Assembly: GCA_030602145.1 (NCBI GenBank)
Contig: JAUWAH010000143.1
Coordinates: forward strand, 1 to 6,474
Source of the DNA: Desulfobulbus sp.
Lineage (GTDB): Bacteria > Desulfobacterota > Desulfobulbia > Desulfobulbales > Desulfobulbaceae
Reading direction: 5' to 3'
DNA: 6,474 nt
In this document: piece by piece, positions 1-6,474 of the stretch
Numbering within the stretch: position 1 is the first letter of the stretch
How the letters are laid out: each line of letters begins with the position of its first letter
Made by a program: the position numbers and the translations under genes
The notes under the pieces: model-generated
Databases searched by the model: none
What the model was told of the DNA's origin: nothing
What the model saw: the letters and a program-made list of their open reading frames with translations, nothing else

Positions 1-102
1 GTGTGAATTCCGCAGGTAACCGGCGTAAGGAAAAGGGAGATGGAAACGACTGCCATGACCGGCGCCATAGCGGATGTTGTACAGCAGAAAGCGGAGATTC
101 AT
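1..102 (-). CDS. EEP (endonuclease/exonuclease/phosphatase) family protein, N-terminal fragment cut by the window edge
   Basis: Reading the minus strand from the ATG at 102-100 gives 34 open codons to the window edge, beginning MNLRFLLYNIRYGAG. The hydrophobic strand followed by YNIRYG matches the first motif of the EEP (DNase I/exonuclease III-like) superfamily, whose conserved Asn (here Asn9) helps bind the catalytic metal. The start lies 13 bases past the pcnB TGA, which suggests co-transcription and possibly translational coupling. An earlier ATG overlapping the pcnB stop reaches a stop after five codons, so 102 is the usable start. No clear Shine-Dalgarno sequence is visible. The superfamily includes nucleases, phosphatases and lipid-active enzymes, so the substrate cannot be read from this fragment. 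The later catalytic motifs (Glu, the His/Asp pair) lie outside the window. Confidence 0.72.
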   Translation of the reverse strand, partial: MNLRFLLYNIRYGAGHGSRFHLPFPYAGYLRNSH

Positions 103-115
103 CGCGACTGGCCCA

Positions 116-1513
116 TCAATCCCCGGATCGACGCAGACCGAAGACGCCGGACTGAGCACTGCTGAAGGCCGGATTCATGCCGCCTCTGCCCCTGGCCCTC
201 GACGAGCCACCGTTGCCTTCCGGAGCAGGGACCACCACCGCCGCAGGGGGCTCGACCTGGGGTTGCTCGACCACAAACCCTTCAGGCCGGACTGAAGAAA
301 TCCCCTGCGATTCGAGATAGATGTCATAAAAACGTGAGCAATCGCGGTAATAGCTTTTCTTCTTCAGCCATTTGGGATCACCGCCCTGGGCTCGCGCATG
401 ATGGAAGGTGGAAAGATTGATCAACAGGGTGGTCAGCGATTCCTTGGCCATACGCTGCACATTGAACGGCTCGCCGAAAGCCCGATCGACTTCTTCCCTG
501 ATGGTCTGGGACAAACGATGAAAGACCTGGCCACGAACATTTACCTCCGGCAGGTTGAACCGGTGACAGGCCCAGGGAAGAAGCAGGGCGGCAAACAGGA
601 TGGGTTCGGGTATCTTTACCGCTTCGCCATCGGCTCGTCGGACGTGCAAACGATCCAGGACAGCGAAAGTGTTCACCAGTTCCCCCCGGATCCGTTCCCC
701 CTGTTCGCCGAGCAGACCCTCCTCGTACAAAGGAAAAAGCGCCGACCACAGGCCGGAAGCCATGCACAGTTCCGCCCAGGCCCGGCTCGCCCCGGATTGA
801 AGATCCTTGAGCACCTCGTCACGGAGACGACTTGGCGGGCAGAGTCGCAGTTTGTCCCGATGGCATCGCAGGGCGGCGAAGGTTGCCTCGTCGATGCGAA
901 AGGAGGTACGGGCCGCATGGCGGACCACCCGCAGCATCCGCACCGGATCCCTGGTGAAGCGCCTGTCCGGGTCACCGACCACCTTGATGATGCCCAGATC
1001 CAGGTCGCGCACTCCACCGGTATAGTCGATGATGGTATGCTGCTCGATCTCGTAGAACAGGGCGTTGATGGTCAGGTCACGGCGGAAGGCGTCCTCTTCG
1101 AGGGTACCGAAGGTGTTGTTCGAGGGCAGCACCTGCTCTTCGCCGTCAATATCGAATTCACTGCGCGACCTCAGTGTCGACACCTCAATGATCTTGTTGC
1201 CCCGGAAAAAGACCTGCACCAGACGGAAGCGGCGACCGATGGTCCGGCTATTGCGGAAGATCTGGCGCAGTTGGCCGGGACGAGCATCGGTGGAAATGTC
1301 GAAATCCTTGGGATTGCGGCCCAGGTAGAGATCCCGCACGCCCCCGCCCACCAGATAGCCCTTGAACCCGGCATCGCGGAGACGATAGAGAACCTTGAGC
1401 GCCTCCCGGTCGAGCTGCTGCTCGCGGATGGGGTGCTCCGACTCGGGAATCACCCTGGCCGTGACGCCCGATTCTTCCCCGAAACCGGGTTCTTGTTCGG
1501 ACGGTTCGACCAT
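116..1513 (-). CDS. pcnB: Poly(A) polymerase I, PcnB-type class II nucleotidyltransferase
   Basis: A 465-residue protein, close in length to E. coli PcnB, which adds 3' poly(A) tails to RNA and thereby promotes decay. The nucleotidyltransferase head is clear: LVGGGVRDLYLG at 54-65, the metal-binding DFD at 70-72, a probable third carboxylate at Glu110 (IIEVSTLR), RRDLTINAL at 144-152, DYTGG at 163-167 and RFTRDPVRMLR at 185-195. Residues 91-101 (TIGRRFRLVQV) fit the signature that separates bacterial poly(A) polymerases from CCA-adding enzymes, except for Thr at the first position. A helical body follows to about 405, then a Pro/Ala/Gly/Arg-rich low-complexity tail. In the same frame there is no ATG between the upstream gene's TGA (1576-1574) and 1513, so the start is well bounded; only a weak AGG lies 7 bases before it. 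It is probably co-transcribed with both neighbours. Some deltaproteobacteria carry several relatives, including C- and A-adding tRNA enzymes, so activity should not be assumed from the name alone. Confidence 0.92.
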   Translation of the reverse strand: MVEPSEQEPGFGEESGVTARVIPESEHPIREQQLDREALKVLYRLRDAGFKGYLVGGGVRDLYLGRNPKDFDISTDARPGQLRQIFRNSRTIGRRFRLVQVFFRGNKIIEVSTLRSRSEFDIDGEEQVLPSNNTFGTLEEDAFRRDLTINALFYEIEQHTIIDYTGGVRDLDLGIIKVVGDPDRRFTRDPVRMLRVVRHAARTSFRIDEATFAALRCHRDKLRLCPPSRLRDEVLKDLQSGASRAWAELCMASGLWSALFPLYEEGLLGEQGERIRGELVNTFAVLDRLHVRRADGEAVKIPEPILFAALLLPWACHRFNLPEVNVRGQVFHRLSQTIREEVDRAFGEPFNVQRMAKESLTTLLINLSTFHHARAQGGDPKWLKKKSYYRDCSRFYDIYLESQGISSVRPEGFVVEQPQVEPPAAVVVPAPEGNGGSSRARGRGGMNPAFSSAQSGVFGLRRSGD

Positions 1514-1573
1514 CAGACGACCTGTGGTGAGAAGAAAGGGTTCGTCATCGAGGAAGTAGAAGCGGAGAAGGGC

Positions 1574-2551
1574 TCAGTAAGCGGCGCATGGTTCCTTGTA
1601 GACCGATTCGGCGGCCGTGACGAAGCTGTCAAAGATTTCCTTGACGGACAGAATCTCTTTCATCTTGAAGGTGTTGGCACCCGAAAAGACCAGGCCGCTG
1701 TTGACATCGCCGTTGAAGGCCGCCATCAGCCGCTCGCTGATGCAATACCTGTAATTGCATTTTTTCAAACACTTGAACATACACTTACCGGCGGAGATAT
1801 CCTCCCCTTTGAGCATCTTCTCCACAAAGGCAGTTTTGATTGCCCGGCCCGGCATGCCCACCGGCGAAGACACCAGGACGATATCCTCTTCCTGGGCCTT
1901 GAGATAGGCCTGCTTGAAGGCATCCGAGACGGAACACTCCTTGCTGAGCACGAACCGGGAAGCGATCTGGACACCGTCGGCACCATACTTGTCCATCATT
2001 TCCGCCATCTCAATACCGCTGGTAATCCCGCCGGCGGCAATCAGGGGAACCTTGGAGATCACCTTGCGGATGGTCGGGAAGAGGTCGCGCAAGGGGGTCT
2101 GGGTGCCCAGATGTCCGCCCGCTTCGGCCGCCTCGACAATCACCGCCGCTGCACCCAGCTTTTCCGCCATGGTCGCCAGACCGGGCGATGAAACGATCGA
2201 AACGATGGGGATGTTGTGCTGCTTGCCGATCTTGAAAATGTCACGGGAAAAACCGGCCCCGGTGATGATCATGTCGGCGCCGGCCTCGATCGACCCCATC
2301 ACCAGATCGTAAAAATCCTTCATCGCATACATGATATTGACGGCGATTACTCCCTTGGTGGCCTTCTTGGCCTTGCGAATGTCCTCCTGCAACTCGGGAA
2401 CCGGAATTCCGGAGCCGCCGATGGTACCGATACCGCCGCACTCGGCGACGGGAATGGCCAGGGCGGAGGTGGACACCCGGATCGACATCCCCCCCTGGAT
2501 GATCGGAATTTTGGCGATGAGCGAACCTATTTTGAGTTCTGGCAGTTTCAT
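1574..2551 (-). CDS. NAD(P)H-dependent flavin oxidoreductase, nitronate monooxygenase/FabK-like fold, with C-terminal Cys motif
   Basis: A 325-residue FMN-binding TIM-barrel protein of the nitronate monooxygenase (formerly 2-nitropropane dioxygenase) family. Visible motifs are PIIQGGMS at 16-23, GGIGTIGG at 39-46, EAGGHLG at 143-149 (His147 aligns with the family's catalytic His), AAGGI at 172-176 and GADGVQIASRF at 190-200, which make up the FMN phosphate site. GMPGRAI at 232-238 follows. Near the C-terminus is C257-x3-C261-x3-C265-x4-C270, absent from classical nitronate monooxygenases and FabK but known to me from anaerobe members of the family. Members oxidise nitronates, reduce enoyl-ACP or act on unknown substrates, and the sequence does not decide between these. 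The start is supported by AGAGG five bases upstream. It is probably the first gene of the minus-strand cluster with pcnB. The final residues EPCAAY follow a helix and look natural. Confidence 0.85.
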   Translation of the reverse strand: MKLPELKIGSLIAKIPIIQGGMSIRVSTSALAIPVAECGGIGTIGGSGIPVPELQEDIRKAKKATKGVIAVNIMYAMKDFYDLVMGSIEAGADMIITGAGFSRDIFKIGKQHNIPIVSIVSSPGLATMAEKLGAAAVIVEAAEAGGHLGTQTPLRDLFPTIRKVISKVPLIAAGGITSGIEMAEMMDKYGADGVQIASRFVLSKECSVSDAFKQAYLKAQEEDIVLVSSPVGMPGRAIKTAFVEKMLKGEDISAGKCMFKCLKKCNYRYCISERLMAAFNGDVNSGLVFSGANTFKMKEILSVKEIFDSFVTAAESVYKEPCAAY

Positions 2552-2556
2552 TCAAG

Positions 2557-2561
2557 CCTCT
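2557..2561 (-). promoter_or_regulatory. Shine-Dalgarno site of the flavin oxidoreductase gene
   Basis: On the minus strand AGAGG stands five bases before the ATG at 2551. It is the best ribosome binding site in the minus-strand cluster and supports this start. Confidence 0.7.
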
Positions 2562-2627
2562 GGGAAGATGGTTTAGTCTGTGAACACGGGGGCGGTGCAA
2601 CCCGGTCGATACCCGCGTAGGATAGTG

Positions 2628-2656
2628 AAAATGCCGGGCTCTGGTCCGTTTGTCAA
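2628..2656 (-). promoter_or_regulatory. Candidate sigma-70-type promoter for the flavin oxidoreductase-pcnB-EEP cluster
   Basis: The minus strand has a perfect -35 box TTGACA (2656-2651), a 17-base spacer and a weak -10-like CATTTT (2633-2628; three of six consensus bases). Transcription would start near 2621, leaving a leader of about 70 bases before the ATG at 2551. An inverted repeat GGGCTC/GAGCCC (2636-2641 and 2662-2667) straddles the -35 box. The poor -10 makes the call tentative. Confidence 0.4.
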
Positions 2657-2668
2657 GCCTCGAGCCCA

Positions 2669-2678
2669 GGCCCGGGCC
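2669..2678. repeat. 10-base perfect palindrome in the divergent intergenic region
   Basis: GGCCCGGGCC reads the same on both strands. It lies between the two candidate promoters, just upstream of the minus-strand -35 box. It could be a dimeric regulator half-site pair, but in GC-rich DNA a short palindrome like this also arises by chance, and no second copy was noticed in the window. Confidence 0.4.
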
Positions 2679-2690
2679 ACTGACAACGCT

Positions 2691-2725
2691 TAAAAAATCA
2701 AAAAAAATACTTTACCACAAAAAAG
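2691..2725 (+). promoter_or_regulatory. A-tract cluster upstream of the hisS promoter (possible UP element or bend)
   Basis: Runs of six, eight and six or more A residues occur at about 2692-2697, 2700-2707 and 2719-2724 in otherwise GC-rich DNA. They end about ten bases before the candidate hisS -35 box. Centre-to-centre spacings of roughly 9 and 18 bases are near the helical repeat, as in intrinsically bent DNA, and the position suits contact by the RNA polymerase alpha subunit. This is inferred from composition and position only. Confidence 0.4.
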
Positions 2726-2735
2726 CCACATCAGC

Positions 2736-2765
2736 TTGACTTTTCACCCGTTTCTCGATTAGATT
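2736..2765 (+). promoter_or_regulatory. Candidate sigma-70-type promoter for hisS-aspS
   Basis: TTGACT (2736-2741; five of six -35 consensus bases), an 18-base spacer, then TAGATT (2760-2765; four of six -10 bases) in an AT-rich patch. The predicted start near 2772 gives a leader of about 65 bases before the TTG at 2839. The leader has a possible GGCGG/CCGCC stem (2785-2789 with 2813-2817). It shows no recognisable T-box or His-rich leader peptide. Confidence 0.55.
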
Positions 2766-2828
2766 TTAAATTTTTATTGTCAACGGCGGGCATCGCGGAA
2801 CCATTCGGGACGCCGCCCTGGAACTTCT

Positions 2829-2832
2829 GGAG
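2829..2832 (+). promoter_or_regulatory. Shine-Dalgarno site deciding the TTG start of hisS
   Basis: GGAG lies six bases before the TTG at 2839. It supports this non-ATG start, which also places the protein's first residues (KIQAINGFKD) where HisRS proteins normally begin. Confidence 0.75.
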
Positions 2833-2838
2833 CACCCC

Positions 2839-4116
2839 TTGAAAATTCAAGCAATTAACGGATTCAAAGATATCCTCCCCGACGGTATCGGCCGATGGCG
2901 CCACATCGAGCGGAAGGCGAGGGACATCTTCGAACGGTTCGGCATGCAGGAGATCCGCCTGCCGATCCTGGAAAAAACCGAACTCTTTGTCCGCTCCATC
3001 GGCGAAGCCACCGATGTGGTGGAAAAAGAGATGTACACCTTTGCCGACAAAGGCATCACCATGCGGCCGGAGGCCACCGCCTCGATCATGCGCGCCTTCA
3101 TCGAGCACGGCCTTCATGTCCAGGAGCCGGTGCAACGGCTCTACACCATCGGGCCGATGTTTCGCCACGAACGACCGCAGAAGGGACGCTTGCGGCAATT
3201 CCACCAACTCGACGCCGAGATCATCGGTGCGGTCGAGCCCCGTATCGATGCCGAATTGATCGCCATGGGCCAGATGCTGCTCGACGAGTTGGGATTGTCG
3301 GTCAGCCTGGAACTCAATTCGCTGGGCTGCCCGATCTGCCGCCCACCGTTCAAAACACGGCTGATCGTCTTTCTCGAAGAACAGGTCGATGCGCTGTGCG
3401 AGGACTGCAGGCGCCGCACCCATACCAACCCCCTGCGGGTGCTGGACTGTAAAAAAACCGCCTGCCGGGCTGTGGTTCAGGGTGCCCCTTCCCTGCTGGA
3501 TGTCCTCTGCCCCGACTGCGACAGCCATTTTGCCCAGGTTCGCGCTGCCCTGGAGGAACTCCGCATCCCCTTTGCCATCAACCGATTCATGGTTCGGGGC
3601 CTTGATTACTACACCCGCACCACCTTCGAATTCCTCACCACCGATCTCGGCGCCCAGGCTGCCGTGGGTGCCGGCGGGCGCTATGACGGCCTGATCGAGC
3701 AACTGGGCGGCCCACCGCTTTCCGGCATCGGCTTTGCCATGGGACTGGAGCGGTTAACCCTCCTGCTCGACCGGCAGCAGGGCAGCGACACCGTGCCGGT
3801 TCGCAGTATGGATGTGTTTGTCGCCCCGCTCGGCGACGACAGCCTGGCACCGTGCAGCCGCCTGGCCCACTGCCTGCGCAGCCTGGGGGCGAAAGCGGCC
3901 ATCGAGTACGGCGGACGCAGTCTCAAGGCACAACTCAAGCAGGCCAATCGGGTCAACGCCCGTTTCGTCCTGATCGTCGGCGAAGATGAATGGACACGGG
4001 GAGAGGCAATCCTGCGGAACATGCAAACCCAGGAACAGCAGCCGTTTGCACTGACGGGATCACCCGAGGAGCAGGCCCAACGGCTGGTCGACATGCTGCA
4101 TGGCCAAGCCGTTTGA
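2839..4116 (+). CDS. hisS: Histidyl-tRNA synthetase (class II)
   Basis: A 425-residue enzyme of normal bacterial HisRS length, charging tRNA-His with histidine in the cytoplasm. It opens with INGFKDILPD (6-15). Motif 2 is MFRHERPQKGRLRQFHQLD (107-125). The HisRS-specific MVRGLDYYTRT (251-261) carries the catalytic-loop Arg253, followed by GAGGRYDGL (277-285) and motif 3 GIGFAMGLERL (296-306). The C-terminal anticodon-binding domain begins near DVFVAPLG (325-332). The central insertion domain has cysteines at 164/167, 187/190, 204/209 and 224/227, a possible metal site absent from E. coli HisRS. The start is TTG with GGAG six bases upstream; no upstream ATG gives a better N-terminus. aspS follows after about 97 bases with no obvious terminator, so the two are probably co-transcribed, as in many bacteria. 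Confidence 0.97.
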   Translation: MKIQAINGFKDILPDGIGRWRHIERKARDIFERFGMQEIRLPILEKTELFVRSIGEATDVVEKEMYTFADKGITMRPEATASIMRAFIEHGLHVQEPVQRLYTIGPMFRHERPQKGRLRQFHQLDAEIIGAVEPRIDAELIAMGQMLLDELGLSVSLELNSLGCPICRPPFKTRLIVFLEEQVDALCEDCRRRTHTNPLRVLDCKKTACRAVVQGAPSLLDVLCPDCDSHFAQVRAALEELRIPFAINRFMVRGLDYYTRTTFEFLTTDLGAQAAVGAGGRYDGLIEQLGGPPLSGIGFAMGLERLTLLLDRQQGSDTVPVRSMDVFVAPLGDDSLAPCSRLAHCLRSLGAKAAIEYGGRSLKAQLKQANRVNARFVLIVGEDEWTRGEAILRNMQTQEQQPFALTGSPEEQAQRLVDMLHGQAV

Positions 4117-4202
4117 TACCGGCGCTGCCCGCGTCGCCTGATCCACCCTCAACTCAGTCTCTTTATTCGGGCCAATCATGTCTGATCGGCCGATTTCAAC
4201 CT

Positions 4203-4207
4203 GGAGA
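4203..4207 (+). promoter_or_regulatory. Shine-Dalgarno site favouring the 4214 start of aspS
   Basis: GGAGA stands six bases before the ATG at 4214. The alternative ATG at 4178, twelve codons earlier, is preceded only by CGGGCCAATC and lacks a comparable site. This decides for the shorter N-terminus [11 protein letters not shown]. Confidence 0.7.
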
Positions 4208-4213
4208 ACAACT

Positions 4214-6001
4214 ATGGAATCAATGGGAGCGCTGCGGCGCACGCACACCTGCAACGAACTCGATCTAGCCAGCGTTGACCAGCGCACCACCTTGATGGGC
4301 TGGGTGCTGCGGCGCCGCGACCATGGCGGGGTCATTTTCATCGACCTGCGCGATCGATGGGGTGTGACCCAGGTGGTGTTCAATCCGGAAATCAGCCAGG
4401 CTGTGCACGCCAAGGCGCATCAGCTGCGGAGCGAGTGGGTGATCGCCGTCCAGGGCAGAGTTGCCAGGCGACCGGAATCCATGGAAAACCCCAAACTGGC
4501 CACCGGCGCCATCGAGATCCTGGTTGACGAGCTTCGCATCCTCAACACCAGCGAAACCCCGCCTTTCCCCCTGGATGAGGACGTCGAGGTGTCCGACACC
4601 CTGCGTTTGCAGTACCGTTATCTCGATCTGCGCCGACCCGAAATTGCCGGCAATCTCATTCTTCGTCATCAGGCCATGCAAGCCGTGCGTTCCTATCTCA
4701 ACGACCACCGTTTCCTCGAGATCGAAACGCCGATGCTGACCCGCTCCACGCCGGAAGGTGCCCGCGATTACCTGGTCCCGAGCCGGGTCAGCGCCGGCAA
4801 GTTCTATGCCCTGCCCCAGTCGCCGCAGTTGTTCAAACAGTTACTGATGATTTCCGGCATGGACCGCTATTACCAGATCGTCAAGTGTTTCCGCGATGAG
4901 GACCTGCGTGCCGACCGGCAGCCGGAGTTCACCCAGATCGATATGGAGTTGAGCTTTGTCACCGAGGAGGACATCATCGATATCGTCGAAGGCATGATCA
5001 CAGGTTTGTTTGCGACCACCCGCGACATCAGCCTCTCCCCCCCCTTCGCCCGCATGACCTATGCCGAAGCCATGCGCCGCTTCGGCACCGACCGGCCGGA
5101 CACCCGCTTCGGACTGGAACTGGTGGACCTGACCGACATGGCCAGAGAATGTGGCTTCAAGGTCTTCCGGGCGGCTGTCGAACAAGGCGGTGTGGTCAAG
5201 GCCATCAACGCCAAGAACTGCGGCGGCTTCTCCCGCAAGGATCTCGACGACCTCACCGAGTACGCCGGTCGCTTCGGGGCCCGCGGCATGGCCTGGATCA
5301 AAATCAAGGAGGACGAGTGGCAGTCGCCGATCACCAAGTTTTTCACCGAGGAGGAGATCGCCGCCATGGGCCGCGCCCTCGATGCCCAGCCCGGCGACCT
5401 CATCCTCTTCGGGGCCGACAAGACCAAGGTTGTCCATCAGGTGCTCTCCGAGCTGCGCCTGGAGTTGGCCCGTCGACTTGATCTGGTCCCGGCGGATGCG
5501 TTCAACTTCCTCTGGGTGACCGATTTTCCTCTGCTTGAGTACGACGAGGAGGAAAAGCGGTATACAGCCGTCCACCATCCCTTCACCGCCCCCAACGAGG
5601 ACGACCTGCCTCTTCTGGCCACCGATCCAGGCGCGGTCAGGAGCCGGGCCTACGATCTGGTCCTCAACGGCAGCGAGATCGGCGGCGGCTCAATCCGCAT
5701 CCACAGCCCGGCCATGCAGCGCACCGTCTTCCAGGCATTGGGCATAGGCGACGAGGAGGCCGAGGAAAAATTCGGTTTTCTCCTCCGCGCCCTGGAGCAC
5801 GGTGCCCCGCCGCACGGCGGTATCGCCTTCGGTGTCGACCGGCTGATGATGCTGATCACCGGCTCGTCGTCCATCCGCGACGTCATCGCCTTCCCCAAAA
5901 CCCAGAAGGCCACCTGCCCGCTGACCGACGCGCCGTCGCCGGTGTCGCGCAAGCAACTGACCGAACTCCACCTGCGGCCGGACTGGAAGGAAAAAAATTA
6001 G
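4214..6001 (+). CDS. aspS: Aspartyl-tRNA synthetase, bacterial type, probably non-discriminating (aspartate--tRNA(Asp/Asn) ligase)
   Basis: A 595-residue class IIb synthetase of typical bacterial AspRS length. The N-terminal OB-fold anticodon-binding domain includes [13 protein letters not shown] (27-39). Motif 1 lies around [20 protein letters not shown] (167-186). Motif 2 is [20 protein letters not shown] (223-242). The bacterial GAD insertion spans about 290-410, and motif 3 is [16 protein letters not shown] (535-550), followed by [10 protein letters not shown] (555-564). His37 in RRRDHGG replaces the Leu of discriminating enzymes such as E. coli's RRRDLGS and matches non-discriminating enzymes such as that of Pseudomonas. 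It therefore probably charges both tRNA-Asp and tRNA-Asn, the latter for amidation by GatCAB. An upstream ATG at 4178 would add twelve residues, but the GGAGA before 4214 and family N-termini favour 4214. It lies downstream of hisS and ends convergent with the bpt-like gene, 63 bases away. Confidence 0.97.
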   Translation: MESMGALRRTHTCNELDLASVDQRTTLMGWVLRRRDHGGVIFIDLRDRWGVTQVVFNPEISQAVHAKAHQLRSEWVIAVQGRVARRPESMENPKLATGAIEILVDELRILNTSETPPFPLDEDVEVSDTLRLQYRYLDLRRPEIAGNLILRHQAMQAVRSYLNDHRFLEIETPMLTRSTPEGARDYLVPSRVSAGKFYALPQSPQLFKQLLMISGMDRYYQIVKCFRDEDLRADRQPEFTQIDMELSFVTEEDIIDIVEGMITGLFATTRDISLSPPFARMTYAEAMRRFGTDRPDTRFGLELVDLTDMARECGFKVFRAAVEQGGVVKAINAKNCGGFSRKDLDDLTEYAGRFGARGMAWIKIKEDEWQSPITKFFTEEEIAAMGRALDAQPGDLILFGADKTKVVHQVLSELRLELARRLDLVPADAFNFLWVTDFPLLEYDEEEKRYTAVHHPFTAPNEDDLPLLATDPGAVRSRAYDLVLNGSEIGGGSIRIHSPAMQRTVFQALGIGDEEAEEKFGFLLRALEHGAPPHGGIAFGVDRLMMLITGSSSIRDVIAFPKTQKATCPLTDAPSPVSRKQLTELHLRPDWKEKN

Positions 6002-6064
6002 GCTGGCGGCTCGGCCCCCCTGTCCATCGAACCTTTGCCGGCCGGTCTTGCGGGCAGGTCCGGA

Positions 6065-6474
6065 TTACCGCTGCTCCCGCCAGACGGAGTCGATCAGCAG
6101 TTCGTGGGGGCGAAAGGAACTCTTGTAGCTCATGCCGGCATGGCCGTCGATCCAGTAGCCGAGGTAGAGAAACTCGATCTGCCGGGTTTTGCAGATGTGA
6201 TTAAGGGTAAGGATGTTGAGGGTCCCCGGACTGCGCCAGCCCAGATCCGGGTCGAAAAAGAAATAGACCGCATTCAGCCATGACGGGGCACCGTCGACGA
6301 TGGCCACGCCGAGCAACCGATTGTCGATCCGGTAGCGAACCTCGAAGCACCGGGCGACGGTGGTGATGAAGAAACCGGAATAGTAGCTCTCGGCGTTGCT
6401 GCGGCCTTCGGGAAATTGGGTGGAGAGAAACCGTTGCAGCAGGGCCACGTTTTCCCGTGACATGGTCAGCGGGG
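6065..6474 (-). CDS. bpt: Bpt-like aspartate/glutamate leucyltransferase (arginyltransferase family), C-terminal part only
   Basis: An open minus-strand frame enters from the right edge and ends at TAA (6067-6065), giving about 135 visible residues. They match the C-terminal acyltransferase domain of the Ate/Bpt family, which transfers Leu (bacterial Bpt) or Arg (eukaryotic Ate1) from charged tRNA to protein N-termini to create N-degrons for ClpS/ClpAP-type proteolysis. Recognisable pieces, in order, are LLGVAIVDGAP, AVYFFFDPD, RSPGTLNIL, FLYLGYWIDG and MSYKSSFRPHELL. The family is usually about 230-260 residues, so the N-terminal cysteine-containing half lies beyond the window. The ATG at 6463 is probably internal, since Pro-Leu-Thr codons continue the frame upstream of it and half the domain would otherwise be missing. 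Acceptor and donor specificity cannot be decided from this half. It is convergent with aspS. Confidence 0.88.
   Translation of the reverse strand, partial: PLTMSRENVALLQRFLSTQFPEGRSNAESYYSGFFITTVARCFEVRYRIDNRLLGVAIVDGAPSWLNAVYFFFDPDLGWRSPGTLNILTLNHICKTRQIEFLYLGYWIDGHAGMSYKSSFRPHELLIDSVWREQR

Noticed and set aside
398..2191. A 597-codon open frame on the plus strand, antisense to pcnB and the flavin oxidoreductase gene
   Set aside because: It spans two well-recognised minus-strand genes and the gap between them, its protein resembles no family I know, and long antisense frames are expected opposite GC-rich codons. Treated as a shadow.
2772..2838. T-box riboswitch or histidine attenuator leader ahead of hisS
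   Set aside because: The leader is only about 65 bases, with no T-box sequence, no start codon leading a His-rich peptide and no terminator hairpin with a U run.
2731..3702. A 323-codon minus-strand open frame opposite hisS
   Set aside because: It overlaps the conserved hisS coding region and the hisS promoter, and has no family motifs. Treated as a shadow.
4178..4213. Twelve-codon N-terminal extension of AspRS from the ATG at 4178
   Set aside because: It has no Shine-Dalgarno site, whereas GGAGA lies at the right distance from 4214, and AspRS family N-termini match the shorter form. It remains possible as an alternative start.
4841..5578. A 245-codon minus-strand open frame opposite aspS
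   Set aside because: It is fully antisense to conserved AspRS motifs and its protein is unrecognisable.
6002..6064. Possible terminator between the convergent aspS and bpt genes
   Set aside because: A bulged CCT-TT-GCC / GGC-AGG stem and the CCGGCCGG palindrome can be drawn near 6031-6058, but neither strand has a following T run, so a factor-independent terminator is not supported.

Overview
This window carries ordinary chromosomal housekeeping genes of a GC-rich Gram-negative bacterium. The protein flavour suggests a deltaproteobacterium (Desulfobacterota, perhaps Desulfobulbus-like): a PcnB-type poly(A) polymerase, a bacterial AspRS with the RRRDHGG signature, a Bpt-type leucyltransferase, and a cysteine-rich subfamily of the nitronate monooxygenase fold. 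That placement is an inference from family resemblance, not a computed result. No mobile element, CRISPR array, rRNA or tRNA gene, or sign of recent transfer was seen.

The left part is a minus-strand cluster read from about 2620 toward position 1. It holds an NAD(P)H-dependent flavin oxidoreductase of the nitronate monooxygenase family (2551-1574), then pcnB (1513-116) after a 60-base gap. Last, only 13 bases beyond the pcnB stop, comes the N-terminus of an endonuclease/exonuclease/phosphatase (EEP) family protein that runs off the left edge. A divergent intergenic region (2552-2838) separates this cluster from the right part. It contains one plausible sigma-70-type promoter in each direction, A-tracts and a 10-base palindrome.

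The right part is a plus-strand aminoacyl-tRNA synthetase pair, hisS (TTG start, 2839-4116) and aspS (preferred start 4214, end 6001), probably one transcription unit. It is followed by the convergent C-terminal part of a bpt-like gene that enters from the right edge (6474-6065).

The themes are tRNA charging (HisRS, AspRS), use of charged tRNA for N-degron tagging (Bpt), and RNA 3'-end modification (PcnB, possibly with the EEP protein). I see no new multi-gene system. The points worth a second look are at residue level: a probably non-discriminating AspRS, paired cysteines in the HisRS insertion domain, a four-cysteine motif in the flavin oxidoreductase, and the close pcnB-EEP linkage.
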